Shown here: positions 22,481-35,500 of the stretch, one piece after another
Layout of the letters: each line of letters begins with the position of its first letter
How positions within the stretch are numbered: position 1 is the stretch's first letter
Assembly: GCA_949825065.1 (NCBI GenBank)
Contig: OX463859.1
Coordinates: forward strand, 8,036,217-8,100,216
Reading direction: 5' to 3'
DNA from: Odontocerum albicorne
Taxonomy: Eukaryota > Arthropoda > Insecta > Trichoptera > Odontoceridae
DNA: 64,000 bases
Position numbers and translations under genes: made by a program
Notes under the pieces: model-generated
Seen by the model: the letters and a program-made list of their open reading frames with translations, nothing else
What the model was told of the DNA's origin: nothing
The model's database searches: none

Positions 22481-23401
22481 CTTAACTCGGACATCAGTGG
22501 TATGATAATACACTGCATATGACAGTGGGGTCTTACAGTCACTTTTCTCGTTAGTATGTGGAGATTAAAACCATAGACCACATTGTAAATAGCTGCCAAT
22601 GAATGCATTTTCTCCAGACACGCAGGAACAGCACTAGCTAACACAGAACAATATGAATGAAAGAAAAATCATGCCAAAAGTATGAAAAGATGCTGATACG
22701 AACAATTTTTCAACAGTCTGAACGAATAAAACAATGTAAATTATTCTTGGAAATCAACCCGGTTGAGGTTTCAAAAGATGCTGAATTGGGCGTCACTTGT
22801 AGATAGTTCGATGTGTTCAAGAATAGATCAAATCTTTAACACATTTAAGTACAATTATATACTTTAGGCTTTGCCAATTCTTTTACTGTCCATGCTGTTG
22901 AACTTTGAAACCATCTAATATAAAACTCCTATGTGTGTTTCAAAAGCTAATTAAAATACATCCCGTTTCCATTCAGACATAGCGCATTTGCCCTGGTTTT
23001 CCGTCGTTCTTTCCAATTCCCCTTTTCTTCTCCTGGCTAACGATTACCTTACCTTAGCAGATTTATATTTGAATTTTTATTCTTGTTATTTTTTTTATTG
23101 TTTTGGTATTGCGTGTTTTTTTTTTCAGCATCAAAAATGTAAATCTTTTACTTTTAACTGAAAAGTTTGTAAGAAATTGTATGGTTAGTTGGAAGAGATT
23201 GATGCTTAACAATAAATCCGCCATATTGTACACTGCACAATAAAGTATTAAATAAATAAGATGCCATGAAACATAAGAAAACTATGCTTAATTGCAATTA
23301 AAGCAGTGTTGTAACTTAGTTTAAATAATATATTTTGAATGAAAGAAAGTAATTTTTATTATTTAATTATTAATTTTCTATATATGATTACATTTTTGTA
23401 G
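22481..23401. other. Region upstream of the first ebony coding exon
   Basis: No coding exon is seen. SINE-2 tail words (GTTAGTTGGAAGAGATTG) occur at 23188. The sequence ends in ACATTTTTGTAG at 23401, an apparent splice acceptor, so an untranslated first ebony exon and the promoter should lie upstream. I cannot place them. Confidence 0.5.
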
Positions 23402-23543
23402 CCGAAGAAGATGGGCTCTATTCCCGAGCTTTCGGTGATAAGAGGAGAACAGAGAAAGATCTTCAAGAAAAAGCTTCATCAAGAGTTCGAAGAGAATCTT
23501 AAGGCCTCCAAGATATATGACAATACTAGCATTATTTTCCAAG
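23402..23543 (+). CDS. ebony: ebony exon with start codon (coding from 23411)
   Basis: An acceptor TTTTTGTAG ends at 23401. Nine untranslated bases (CCGAAGAAG) precede ATGG, a good initiation context. It encodes residues 1-44 and leaves phase 1 at GT 23544. The acceptor implies a further, untranslated exon upstream. Confidence 0.9.
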
Positions 23544-26500
23544 GTAAAAAGCCATATTTAATAATTAATTATTTAACTTTAGTTTGTTGGGATGTTCAAA
23601 TAAAATTGAACCATATTTGAAGTTATACCCTATTTATTTTAATAAATTGTGGCTATTTTCACATTTCTTAACCTTTAAGATATCCAAACGCATGTTATTA
23701 ACATATTTACTGCTGACCAACCCATATCACGTTGCATAAGGTGTATGTTAGGGGTCACTTATGTGATATCTCTTGCCAGTATACTACAGCAATTTGTTAG
23801 TTTGCTAGTATAGCCTGGGTGTGGCCTCAGATATATTGAGAAGTGGAAATACTTCTTGCAGCTATAGGTAGACCATATATAATATGGTTATTTCACATTT
23901 GTTTCTTTTTTTTATAAAAAAATTAAGTAAAAAATTACATAGACAAAATACAGACCCTAATTACTAAAAAATATTTTGACTATGGGAATATATTTAGGTC
24001 AATGGTGATGGTGTTATATATTAAAAAGACATAAAAACATATATTTCTTGGTCATTTTCTTAATAACCATTCATTTTAGAGATAAAATGTTATTTTGAAA
24101 AGTTAAGAAAACTATATATTCCGTTATAGTACTATATAGGCAGAACAAAAATTTGTTCGATATAATAGAGTGTGGTTTGTTATGTATAAGGCTTGATTTG
24201 ATAGGAAAGTCTGTCCTTTCTGCCTACCCCGACAGGGAAATGGCGTGATGGTATGTATGTTCCCGATTTAAATAAAAATCATATAGAGATACTATGCATG
24301 CACAATCTCACTTTTCAGCTTTTATGGGCAATAATTTCAAAACAGACTTGATCCTTCATATACAACAAACCCCCGTGCAATGTAGATGAAAAAATATGAA
24401 ATGCATTCATTAACAGAAATATGGGAACATCATTGATCTTCTTAAACAAATTGTTAGGGTTAATTTATGTATTTTTTTTTCTTTCAGAAAATGAACACAT
24501 AAACAAGACAAGCTACAGACAGCTTAATGAACAGGCCAATAAACTTGCCAGAGGAATACTGAAAAGAATCAAGGATCCCCCTAACAATGACGGAGACCAC
24601 ATAGTCGCTGTGTGCATGCAGCCTTCAGATAGGTACATTTATGTATGAAAATTCTTATTATTCCTAAGAATATAATTCTTTTACTATTTTTTTAGTTACT
24701 TTTCTCATAGTAGAGGAAACAAGATATTTTTATCATACTTTTGATTCGGATTCCCACTTGATTGTAGTCATACTGGCACAGTCAAGGCAACCTCTGTGGT
24801 CTAAACCAGTGTTTCCCAACGTGGGACCTACGCCCTACAGGGGGGCAATTTGATTTTTAAGGGGGGGCAATTCGAAAATTGACTCGTTTAGAGTTTAGTC
24901 GTATTTTGATCGCTTTGTCGTGTCACTGTTACGTAGGGGGGGCATAAGAATTTTAGAAAAGCTTAGATGGGGCATAGCACAAAAAACGTTGGGAAACACT
25001 GATCTAAATTGTAAGATGATTCATCTGTTTATTTGATTTTCACTTAAGACTTGGCTACCTCTAAAACCTAGTTTGTAAGACACTTAACATCCACTAGGGT
25101 GTTAAATAAAGGCTTATTGATAGCAACATAGTAAGTGCATTTAAAGATACATTTCAAAATCGCGCATATGTTATATCTCAAGATAAACTGCAGAAAATAC
25201 ATTTAAGAGAGAAGCTATCAAAATATAGGACAAGTCTGGCCGCGAAAACACCAGATATTTTTCAGCCCACCCCCTATACATGTAGACTAAGAAAAAAACC
25301 AGAAAATTAATAAATGAAGAAAACACGCACACACGACCCCTGATTCACAGCCAGCGAAAAGAGAAAAACAAATAACAATCCAAATCACAACAAAAAAATC
25401 ACTTACTATTTAGGAGGTAACCATTCAGAGCATTTATGAAGGTACAACTATTCACCCGCTCCTTCAAACTCATTAATTTGGGTTCATTTCCCGATTATAC
25501 CTGAAAAAAAAAAAAAAAAATAAAGTGTTGTCTCTTCATGTGCGGTTCTGTATTCCTTACACGTACGACTAAGAACAATTTCTGTGTCTACTGCAACAGT
25601 TCTAAGGCCGAAAGCTCAATTAATGAGGCCAAAGACAATGTTGTTTCCCAGCCACGCTATTCAATGTGTTTAAATCACTAATTTAGATAAGGTGAAGGGT
25701 ACCACACGAATAAATGAAAAACTTAAGTTATATTTAACCCTTTTAATCATCGGCCCCAACTGGTGTATTGGAAAAATCCCACAAAGCCGATCATACGAGT
25801 TTTTATGTTGAATATATATTGTTTTTAGCTTTCAGAATCGTTCACTTTTAAAAGAATCCATTTAAAACTAAATATTAACTGAGATAAAAAATAAAATATA
25901 AACTACTGTTTTTTTTCCAAAATATGATGGCATTAAAAGGGTTAAATCTTTATGGTTGGTTGGAAGAGATTGGTGCATGGCAACAAGCTCAACAGGTTGT
26001 ACTGATCAAAATGAAGAGTACTATATTTACAATTTACTAATGTAAACTGCACAACAACCAACCAATGATCAAAAAGTTTCAGCCAAGCAATCAATCAATT
26101 TCTATCTAACTAACCAGATACGTCCTTAGAGTGACCCAAGTCAATATTCTCAGCCCTCCAATACTGCAGAGAAAACTTATTCCATGCCATAGGGTCAGCT
26201 ATTCTAAAAGCTCAATCAAGCGACCTAAAAATATGAATTTATACCTCATTAATAAAATTTATACGCAATCCTTATTTTACTACAGACAGTTCATCAATTC
26301 TCAACCCCAAGGTAGATTGTGAAGTACCTTTAGGTTGACCAAGACCGCAATCAAGTGGAAATCCATCCTATTTCATTTACGAAAACATTATATAAAAAAA
26401 GTTTCTTTGCTAGTCTGTAACTTAATAGGTTATCCAGAAAGCAGTTTCGTATTTCGCAAATGCTGTCGTCAGAACAAATTTTTATTACTAACTTCATTCC

Positions 26501-29500
26501 AAACGTGCTGAATGTATATTATGTATTATGAAAGTTAATAATAGTAACAAGAACATTTTTTCGGCCATTGTTTACCAAAATTGTTTGAATGCTTTTTTTT
26601 GTCATTTTGAAAATCAAACAAAATAAGCTGTTTAAAGTCAGCTGTTTTTGGCATGATTTTGACGATTAACAAAACGAGCTGTGAGGAAGCAAAACAAAAA
26701 TTGGACATTTTTTTATATCAACATTCACAACAAAATATAAGGGGTTGGCGGGACAGTTTAGAATGTTATATAGAAGTTAAAGAGCTACTCAGATGCAAAC
26801 TGATCATCGATAATGTACCCATCGAGCAAGTCATGTGATTCACTTATCTATCTAGGTGTAGAGATCTCCAGCAACTAGCATACCTGTATAGTGAAGTACG
26901 AGCACAAACTAATAAAGCGACAGCTTTGGCTGACTGCCTGCGGGACATTATATGGAGAAACGAACACATGCTAACAGAAAGTAAGGTCAGGATATATAAG
27001 ACAATCGTCCGCCCCATCATGACAAATGGGATAGAAGCGAGAGCCGATACCAACAGGACAAAAAACCTTCTCAGAATGGCATAAATGAGAACCCTACGCT
27101 CCATCGCAGGCAGAACTCTTAGAGATCGAATCAGAAATGAGACGATAAGGTCTGTCTGTGGTGTTGAAGACATAGTGAGGTGGGGAAGAAGCAGAAGGTG
27201 CTTCTGGAGGGATCATGTGGACCGCATGGAGGATATAAGACTGGCAAGAATCGCTAAGACTGAAAACCCTAACAGCAGGAAATTACCAGGAAGGCCGTCG
27301 AAAAGGTGAAAGGACAGCCAAAGGTCATCATCCCAGGACAGCCCACCATCACAAACAGGTCATACGACCTAAACCAAGAGGAAGAAGTGACAATACAAGC
27401 ACGCCGATTTCTTATACTCAACCAGTTAAGTTTCTTCTGGAAAAGTGTGATGTGGTCATACTTTTTTAGGTTGAATATGTGTCTCAAACAAATATATTAT
27501 ATTTGATTAAATTTATTCAGCTGTTCTTTAGTAATGTCCAGACAAGAACAAAGAGAATATTTCTTGTGGAGTCTATGCTCTTCTATCTAATGCTGTCTCT
27601 TTTCATTCATTGACCCCTACACTTACTGCACCACGAGAGCATCAGCATTATTCATTTCAAACACCTTTATGCAAATACATCTGACAGATTAATAAATTAA
27701 GCTTCCAATCAACCAGTTTCATAATCCATATAAATGGTTATAATATAATTTGCCTTTGTGACACGCCAAGCTCATTTGAGTATTTTTTATTTTATTACTA
27801 TGGTTATTTTTGGATGCTGATATGTATATTGTATAGTTCAGCATTCTCTGGATCCAGTAGAAAAAAATATTTTTGAACACTTGATTAGATGACCTGTTTT
27901 ATGACTGTTTTCTTTATCTTTATGTTATAATGCAACAATTGCTTTAACCAAAGTAGTATTTTCGGAACTTTGAATATTGAGATTTTGTAATTTATTTTTA
28001 TCAAACACTGTTTATTCCACTTTTAAAAAAAAAAAAGTGGAATAAACAGTGTTTGATAAAAATAAATTACAATGTCTTTTAACTTCCACAACGTTAATGC
28101 CTTAACTATAAACAAGAAATATTGAGATTTTTTTTGGAGTGGAACGATGTGTGGAATTTAAAGTATGCACCCTTACAAAGATTTGCTTTATACTGTTTTT
28201 TTTTGGTGCACTACAATATTTTTCATAAAAATATTATTTATTAATGCCCATAAGCTAGAAGCATTTGAAATGTGGATTCATCAAAGAATGCTCAGAATTT
28301 CTCGGTTTCATCACATCTCAAACACAGAGATGCTGCATCAAGCAAGTGTACAACGAGAGCTTTTAAATAACATTAAGTGCTGAAAGATTGTCTATTTGGA
28401 TCATATTTAGGGAAAATACCACTTCCTAAAATTAATATTGATGGGCAAAATTTTGAATCAAGGCAGAATTGGTAGAACGCGCCTGTTTTGGTTACATTAC
28501 ATTTGCGAATGAACAGGTAACCAGACATTTGAAAAGCTGTTCCATGCCGCCATAGATATTTTCTCAAGAGTGATCACCAACATCAAAGAGATCGGACACG
28601 GCATATAAAGTAGAAGAATTCATATTGTATCTTTCAACACATTCAAATCAATGATTCAGACATCTTAAAGAATATAACCGGAAGACAACGTTGTCTTCAG
28701 CTCCATTCATCAAGCCTTCGGGTTTAGAACCACTTGAGGAGACACGGAATTCGAGATTTGTCATCACACGTGTTGATAATACTACTCCAATACAGGGATC
28801 CTTTTTTGACTATTTTTTTTTCGTACCATCTAGAGTTAGTCAAGTGTTTTAATAGCTGGGCCACAGAGGTGATCAATAAAATAATTACTATACTTCAGAA
28901 AGTCTAGGATGAACCGTGTGACGTTTGTCACAAAGGGATGAGGTAAAATGGCTTTTTTTTACAAATCGAATAGTTTTTTTATGAATCGAACAATTGTTTT
29001 TCTATAAACTGACGTTTTAATTGCTAACTTTCATTATACTAACTTTCTAATGTAGTGTATGATTTGTATGTATCTTTAAATAGGCCAAGATCCACTATGA
29101 ATTAATACTAATTACGAACATTTAATTAAAATCGATTTTCGAAATCGATTTTCGAAATTTCAATTATCGAATACCCCATCCCTAGCCAATGCAGACTAAC
29201 GTAGTGACTTTTGACAAACATCACCAAATATTATTTGATTTTAACAAACTGCCACATTTTTGCTCATTTGTGACAAGATGTATTAATTTGTCATTATTGT
29301 TAGTTTTATGTAATGTATTTACCTAAATAACTTGCTATTTATTAGAATCGAGGCTTATATTAAAGTTGATAAAATAATTAAAATTACTGAACATCGTTAC
29401 AAGGTTGTATTGGGGACACTTTGTGAGCTGTCATACGGTTCATCCTAGATTTTCCGAACTATAATTACAGACAAATGTTACAGGTAGAATTAAAAAAGAA

Positions 29501-32500
29501 ATCTTGATATCGTTTAGCCACATTGATGGAATGAGTTGAGAAAAATTACAAAATAAATTAATGGAAAGTAAAGAAGTAATGGAATTAGAGTTAAAGAAGT
29601 TTAAATTAATGGATTTGGATATGTTCATGAAAATAAGTCCTACCCCAAAAAGGACCCATAATGGAATAAATGTACATAATATTTTTTTCATAAATTAAAT
29701 ATTTTCCATCACAATGAAAATTAACAAATATATTAAAAACATCTGTGAATGCAAGAATACATATGAGTGTTGACAGACGAACCAGATGGTTAGCAATGCG
29801 CTTATTTGTGCTAGTAGCATTCTATGCAAAGTCACGACTCACATTCAAAGCTTGGCTAAAACATTTTTTCTGCTTTGTTTACAAGTAAACAATGAGACTA
29901 ATAATGACTTTGAAAGTACATACATACATACCATTACGCCAATTCCCTGTCTGGGTAGGCAGACAGGACAAAGCATCAGGCTTTCCTATCACGATACACA
30001 TCCTAAGCCTGTTCCACATCTATGCAACTCCTGCAATTTCTGTGACTACATTTTCTTCTTTCAAAATATTATAAATAAATACTATAAGTTTTTGATAGCA
30101 ACATAGTATGTACATATAACCTGAAATTGCATATATAATTCAAGACAGTTGAGAAAAAAATGCATTTAAGTGAGAAGCTATCAAAAGGTCTGGGCACATC
30201 TCATTACATCCCCCCAGTTGAAATATTGCCTCACGAATAGGAAGCGAATCCGGCTGTCAGGACATCAGATGTTTTTAGCACTTCAAAATATTGCTTTCAT
30301 CTTGAGCGAACCATTTCTTCTTTTCACAAATCCCTTCCATTCTTATCTTTAATTCCACTCATACGACCTGCATCATTTTTTCCTCAGCATTCATATCTGC
30401 CTTCTCATCTCTAAGTTTCTTTTTCTTTTCCTCAAGCAATCTTAATTAAACTACGCTTTTCAAAATAGTACCTATTCACTTATTCACTGATCCAACTATA
30501 CTTTCCTTGGTCATAATATATTTATGAATTGAAAAAGACATGTCTTCTTCTCGTCGATCCATACGCCTAGCTCTACCATCAACGATTTTCCACATCTCCC
30601 TACTTTGAGCCTCACGGAGTGCTGCCATCACAGATGACCCTTTACATTTCTGACTTAGTCAATTCTCTTTTTTGTAGTATCTCTACACTACCAGTTACCA
30701 TCACAAGCAAAAACATTATAACGACTCCCATATAACTTTTGTCGGAGTTTTTAAGAAGTGTATGGTGTTGCCATTAGATGTTATATAATATCTTTATCCT
30801 CTCTGATGTGCTTCATGCAGTCCAAGTATATATCAAAATTGTAGTTTTCATCTCTTTTTCTATTACGTGAAGTTTCACTGGCAAATGGAGTCCTCGTACA
30901 TTCCATGTTGCCATCATTGTTTCCTTTCTCAGTGAGAAGTTATTGGCTGAATCAGTAACATTGTTTCCACATGTTGCCCGACCTATCATACCCAAATAAT
31001 TTTACCCAGTAGTCCATTTCACATATTAAGAATTAACGTGAGCTAAAAATTTATGTTGAATGTAGGTAATGTAAACCCTTTGTAAATATCAAGACAAACT
31101 CCCAAAAAAGAATTCCCAGGCATCCCAGACTTTATTTAACCTAGATTATACTGGAATATTTTTCAATGTGAATAAATCTGTCTGGCAATACCTTTGCAGA
31201 TTGCTGATTGTTCTGCTAAGCATCCTGAAAACCGGAGCAGCCTATCTTCCTCTAGAGCCCAGCTTCCCAGAGCAGAGGGTCAAACATATTCTTAGAGAAG
31301 CTAAACCTATTATGGTCATTCATGATGAATCAGGTGAGATTATCCTTCAATTATTATTCCATCGGGTAGAATTGTATAGAGTATGGTTCAAATGGTCACC
31401 TCAAAAGAGTATTGATTAAAGCACAATTTTATAAACATACAGTAAACATGTAAACAATGTAAACAACAAACGTGGAGACACAAATAATTTTTTTTATTGA
31501 TTAATGAATTGTTCCTCAACCTGTCTGTCAGTATGTTGAAAAGGCTTTAATAGTCAATATGTTGAAGAGGAATACTCATAAAATCCTTTTAAAAATTGAA
31601 CCCACAATCCCCAGGTTGAAAGACAGATCTTACCAACTATAGTTCGGAAATTCTAGGATGAGTCCTGTGACAGCTCACAAATTTGCCCCGATACAACCTT
31701 ATTTACCTAAATAACTTGCATTTAATTTTTAATTTTTTATATTAATTTTAATTTTAATTATCATTTAATTTTCGTCAATATAGTGATGGTCTTCTGCACC
31801 CAAAGAGAAGATATTTAATCTGTTTCCTGTAACACAAAGTATAAGCTAAGCGTGTTCCTTTATTAATTATTTTCACATGTGTTACGTATATTGTGTATAA
31901 AAAATGTGTACACACTTTGAATAATAATAAATTCAGTATGTTTAAATGTATATCTAAGATTAAAACACCAAATTATAGAAGAAAGACATCGTTTTTTTGG
32001 TTATTGCAATGCTCAAATTGATGGCCGTTCTGAACTATACACTGCTGATAAAATAGAATCACAAATAATTTGTTTTGGTATTTGGGTGTATTCTCTACCA
32101 ATGGCTACTCTCAATTCATTAACTGTTGCCGGTTTTATGTAATAAACTTTATCTTTGATGAGTGAGTCTCCATAAAAAAAGTATTTTGGCGTGAGTTCTG
32201 GAGATTACATGAAGTATTCAATGCTTCCTCTATGACCAATTCATCTGTTTGGCAAATTTTCTCAAAAAAGAATGTAAGCCCTCACATCACAATGGCAGTG
32301 GAGAGGTGCACCATCTTGCTGGAAATAAAGATCCTTATATTTAAGCTTTTCACAAATGTGTGGTATAACAAATTCCTGCTGCAAATTCAAATAAATGGCA
32401 AGGTGTAAAAGTGTGTATAAGAAAATTAACTATGGATGCGCTCAATTATGAAATATGCAGTAGAGCCCCGATTATTCGGAGCTCAATTATCCGCGAGTTG

Positions 32501-35500
32501 GATTAACCGTGGTCTTCTGTAGTGCAAATTTTGTTTTATTAATCTTAAATCTTAAAAATTATAAAGGAAGAACCTAAACTGTTATAAAATTTATGATTCA
32601 CATTCTTCTTCTTCTTCTAAGTGCCCTGTCGGGTCCCCCCAACGTTGGCGATCACTTCGGCGAATCCGTCTCGGTCCTGAGTCGCCCGGAACAGTTCCTC
32701 TGCACTCCGGATGCCGGTCCACTCCCTCACATTCCGCAGCCAGGACATCTGTCTTCTTCCAGGCCCCCGGTGTCCCTCGACTTTCCCCTTCAATATAAGT
32801 TGGAGCAAGTGGTACTTCTCTCCACGCAGCACGTGACCCAGATATGAAATCTTTCTAACTTTTATAGTGGACAACAACTCCCTGTCAGCTCTAGCTCGCC
32901 TCAGGACTTCGGTATTTGTCACCATGTCTGTCTAGGGAATTTTGAGCATTCGACGATGCAACCACATTTCAAATGCTTCCAGTCTGTTCATTGCCTGATT
33001 CACATTATACTATCTAATTGACCAACACTAGTAAGTTAGCAATGTTTCCCCACATCTACACCAACACGAAAATATGTGAATCCTGGACTTGCCAATGTAA
33101 TTGCCACTATATAATACTGGCGTTTAGTGGTAATATCTGTCTAACTTTGAGTAAGTTTGTTCGTGTACTCATCTTGTTGAACAAAATTTATCTAGCATTT
33201 CAACTCTTAAAACTCAATAAAAACTTAATCTGGATTAACAATTTCAATTATCTGGACTCGAATGTCTCCCAATTATTACGGATTAAATTATTATTTTAAA
33301 TTTTAATTTTTTTTTAAATTTAGCATCAGTACTAGTTCCATTGTTTCATGTTACAAGTAGTTTTTTTTTTTCAAATCGTTTCCATATCCGATGTGTGAAC
33401 AAAAGCAAAAAACAATAGACATTGTTTGAAATTTCGGATAAACATAGAATCACTGACAGTACGTGTCGAAATTAAGGAAGAACTTTCCAAAATATTTTGC
33501 TTTTCATCCCTGACTTTACCTGTGCCCGGGGGCAACTGTTCCCTCTCCTCACTACCCCTCTAGGTTGAAGAGTGTCGTATGTTTTATTGTAATATTTGTA
33601 TTTTGAATCCTTATTATAGTTGATATGAATTATTTCATCAACACTCAACAAGTTTCCTTTGCTACATTGTCCAAGGAGACTGCCGAGGAAAACTCAGAGA
33701 ACATCATGGAGAAGTTCTGTCTCAAACAGGCCACAGGAAACCTTGCACTGGTCTTATATACATCTGGGAGCACAGGAATACCAAAAGGTAAAAAAATATC
33801 AAATCTATTACAGAGAATCTTCATAATTTAATCTTATTATTACAGAGAGGACAGAGCATCATGCCATTGCCCTGTCGGAATAGGCAGAGAGGACAGAGCA
33901 CTAGACTTTCCTATTACGATACTATTTCTACATCCATACGCCTTCTACAATTGCTCTGACTATCTACATTTCTTTCAATATATTTTCAATATCGTTGTTA
34001 CTGGGCCTCGTAGTCGAGAATCCCTTCACCATTCCAATTCAGTTGGAAAGTGAAACTCTGGTGTGGAGTTTATTTTTTTAAGTGAGGGAGCTGTTGCACA
34101 CCAGTTAACTCACCGGGCAAACTGCCATACTATATCCGATATCACATCGAAGGGAGACGATTGGAGCACACCAGCATGTTTTTTTTTAAATTTTTTTTGA
34201 AAGAATAGATATGAGCAAAATCATAGGCATCGTTATACCCCCAAATTCTAGACGGAAAAAATGTTTGTCATTCTAGGCGGAAAAATGTTTGTCATTGCAC
34301 AGTGCAAGGTTTGAACCGGCAACCTTCCGCATGGAAGTCCAGTGCGTTACTGCGCAGCCATGTACAGTATCAGGCTTAAGAAAGATAATACATATCAGGC
34401 TTAAGAAAGAGCGTTCTAGGGTGTGGTTGCATCCACTTCAAAGTATAAAGATGACAAAGACGACGCTATACAAAGCCGAAGTTAGCCGATTATGGCCTAT
34501 AGTCTCTTTCTTAAGCCCGATGTGTATTACTTACCGCCGGGTACTGTACCTCACGATGATATGTATGTATCTACAACTTACAATTAATACTATACAAGTA
34601 ACACCAGTTTTACTTAAAACATCAATGTTTTTTTCTATTTATTTTCAGGCAAGTCAATAGTTCATAATAATTACTTCAATGTCTAAAAATCTTATTGATT
34701 ATTCATAATAATTACTTCAATGTCTAAAAATCTTATTGATTATTTAGGTGTAAGACTTCCTCATGACGCTATTCAGAACCGTCTCCAATGGCAGTACATC
34801 ACATTCCCATTCTCTCCAACTGAGAAGACCTGTATTTTCAAGACTTCTCTGACCTTTGTGGACTCCATCTGCGAAATTTGGGCGCCTTTACTCAATGGAA
34901 TAACAGTGCTTGTTGTACCTAAGATGACAACTAAGGACCCAGAGAGGTTGATTTTAATGCTAACGGATCACAAGGTTAATATTACAATTAAAAGTCTTCT
35001 AGTTTAATCGGACACTTGACTTGTCGCCATTGTTGCTGGTCCTCATAGTCGAGGATCCCCTTACCATTCCAACGTCAATTCAATTGGGAAGCAAATCTGT
35101 GCCAAGGAATTTTTTTTAAGTGAGCGAATCGTTCCATACCAGCAAATTTATCAACCACACCACTGTATTGGATCCGATGGCACATGCCAGAAGTGAGAGG
35201 ATTGGAGCACACCAGCATGCTATTTTTTTTTCTTTTGAAATAATAGATATGACCGAAGTCATAGATATTCTTATACTCCCGAATACAAGGCGAAAAAATG
35301 TTTAACATTTGAGAGGAGGGGAAGTGCAAGGTGTGCGTGGAAGAGGTAGACTGAGGAAAACGTGACCAAATGAACCAGATTTTGAAAGAAGGTAAAGTGA
35401 GAATAATATAAAATGGTGAGTGATTCGATATATGAATATGGGGAAATTAGAGTTTGTGTACTTGAATAGAAAACTTTGGAGATCTTTTCTATCTGGCTAC

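Noticed and set aside
5369..23400. Further exons of an ebony paralogue
   Set aside because: I looked for the FYGSTE, TGD, NGK and GGNS motif regions on the + strand and found none; a profile search would be needed to be sure.
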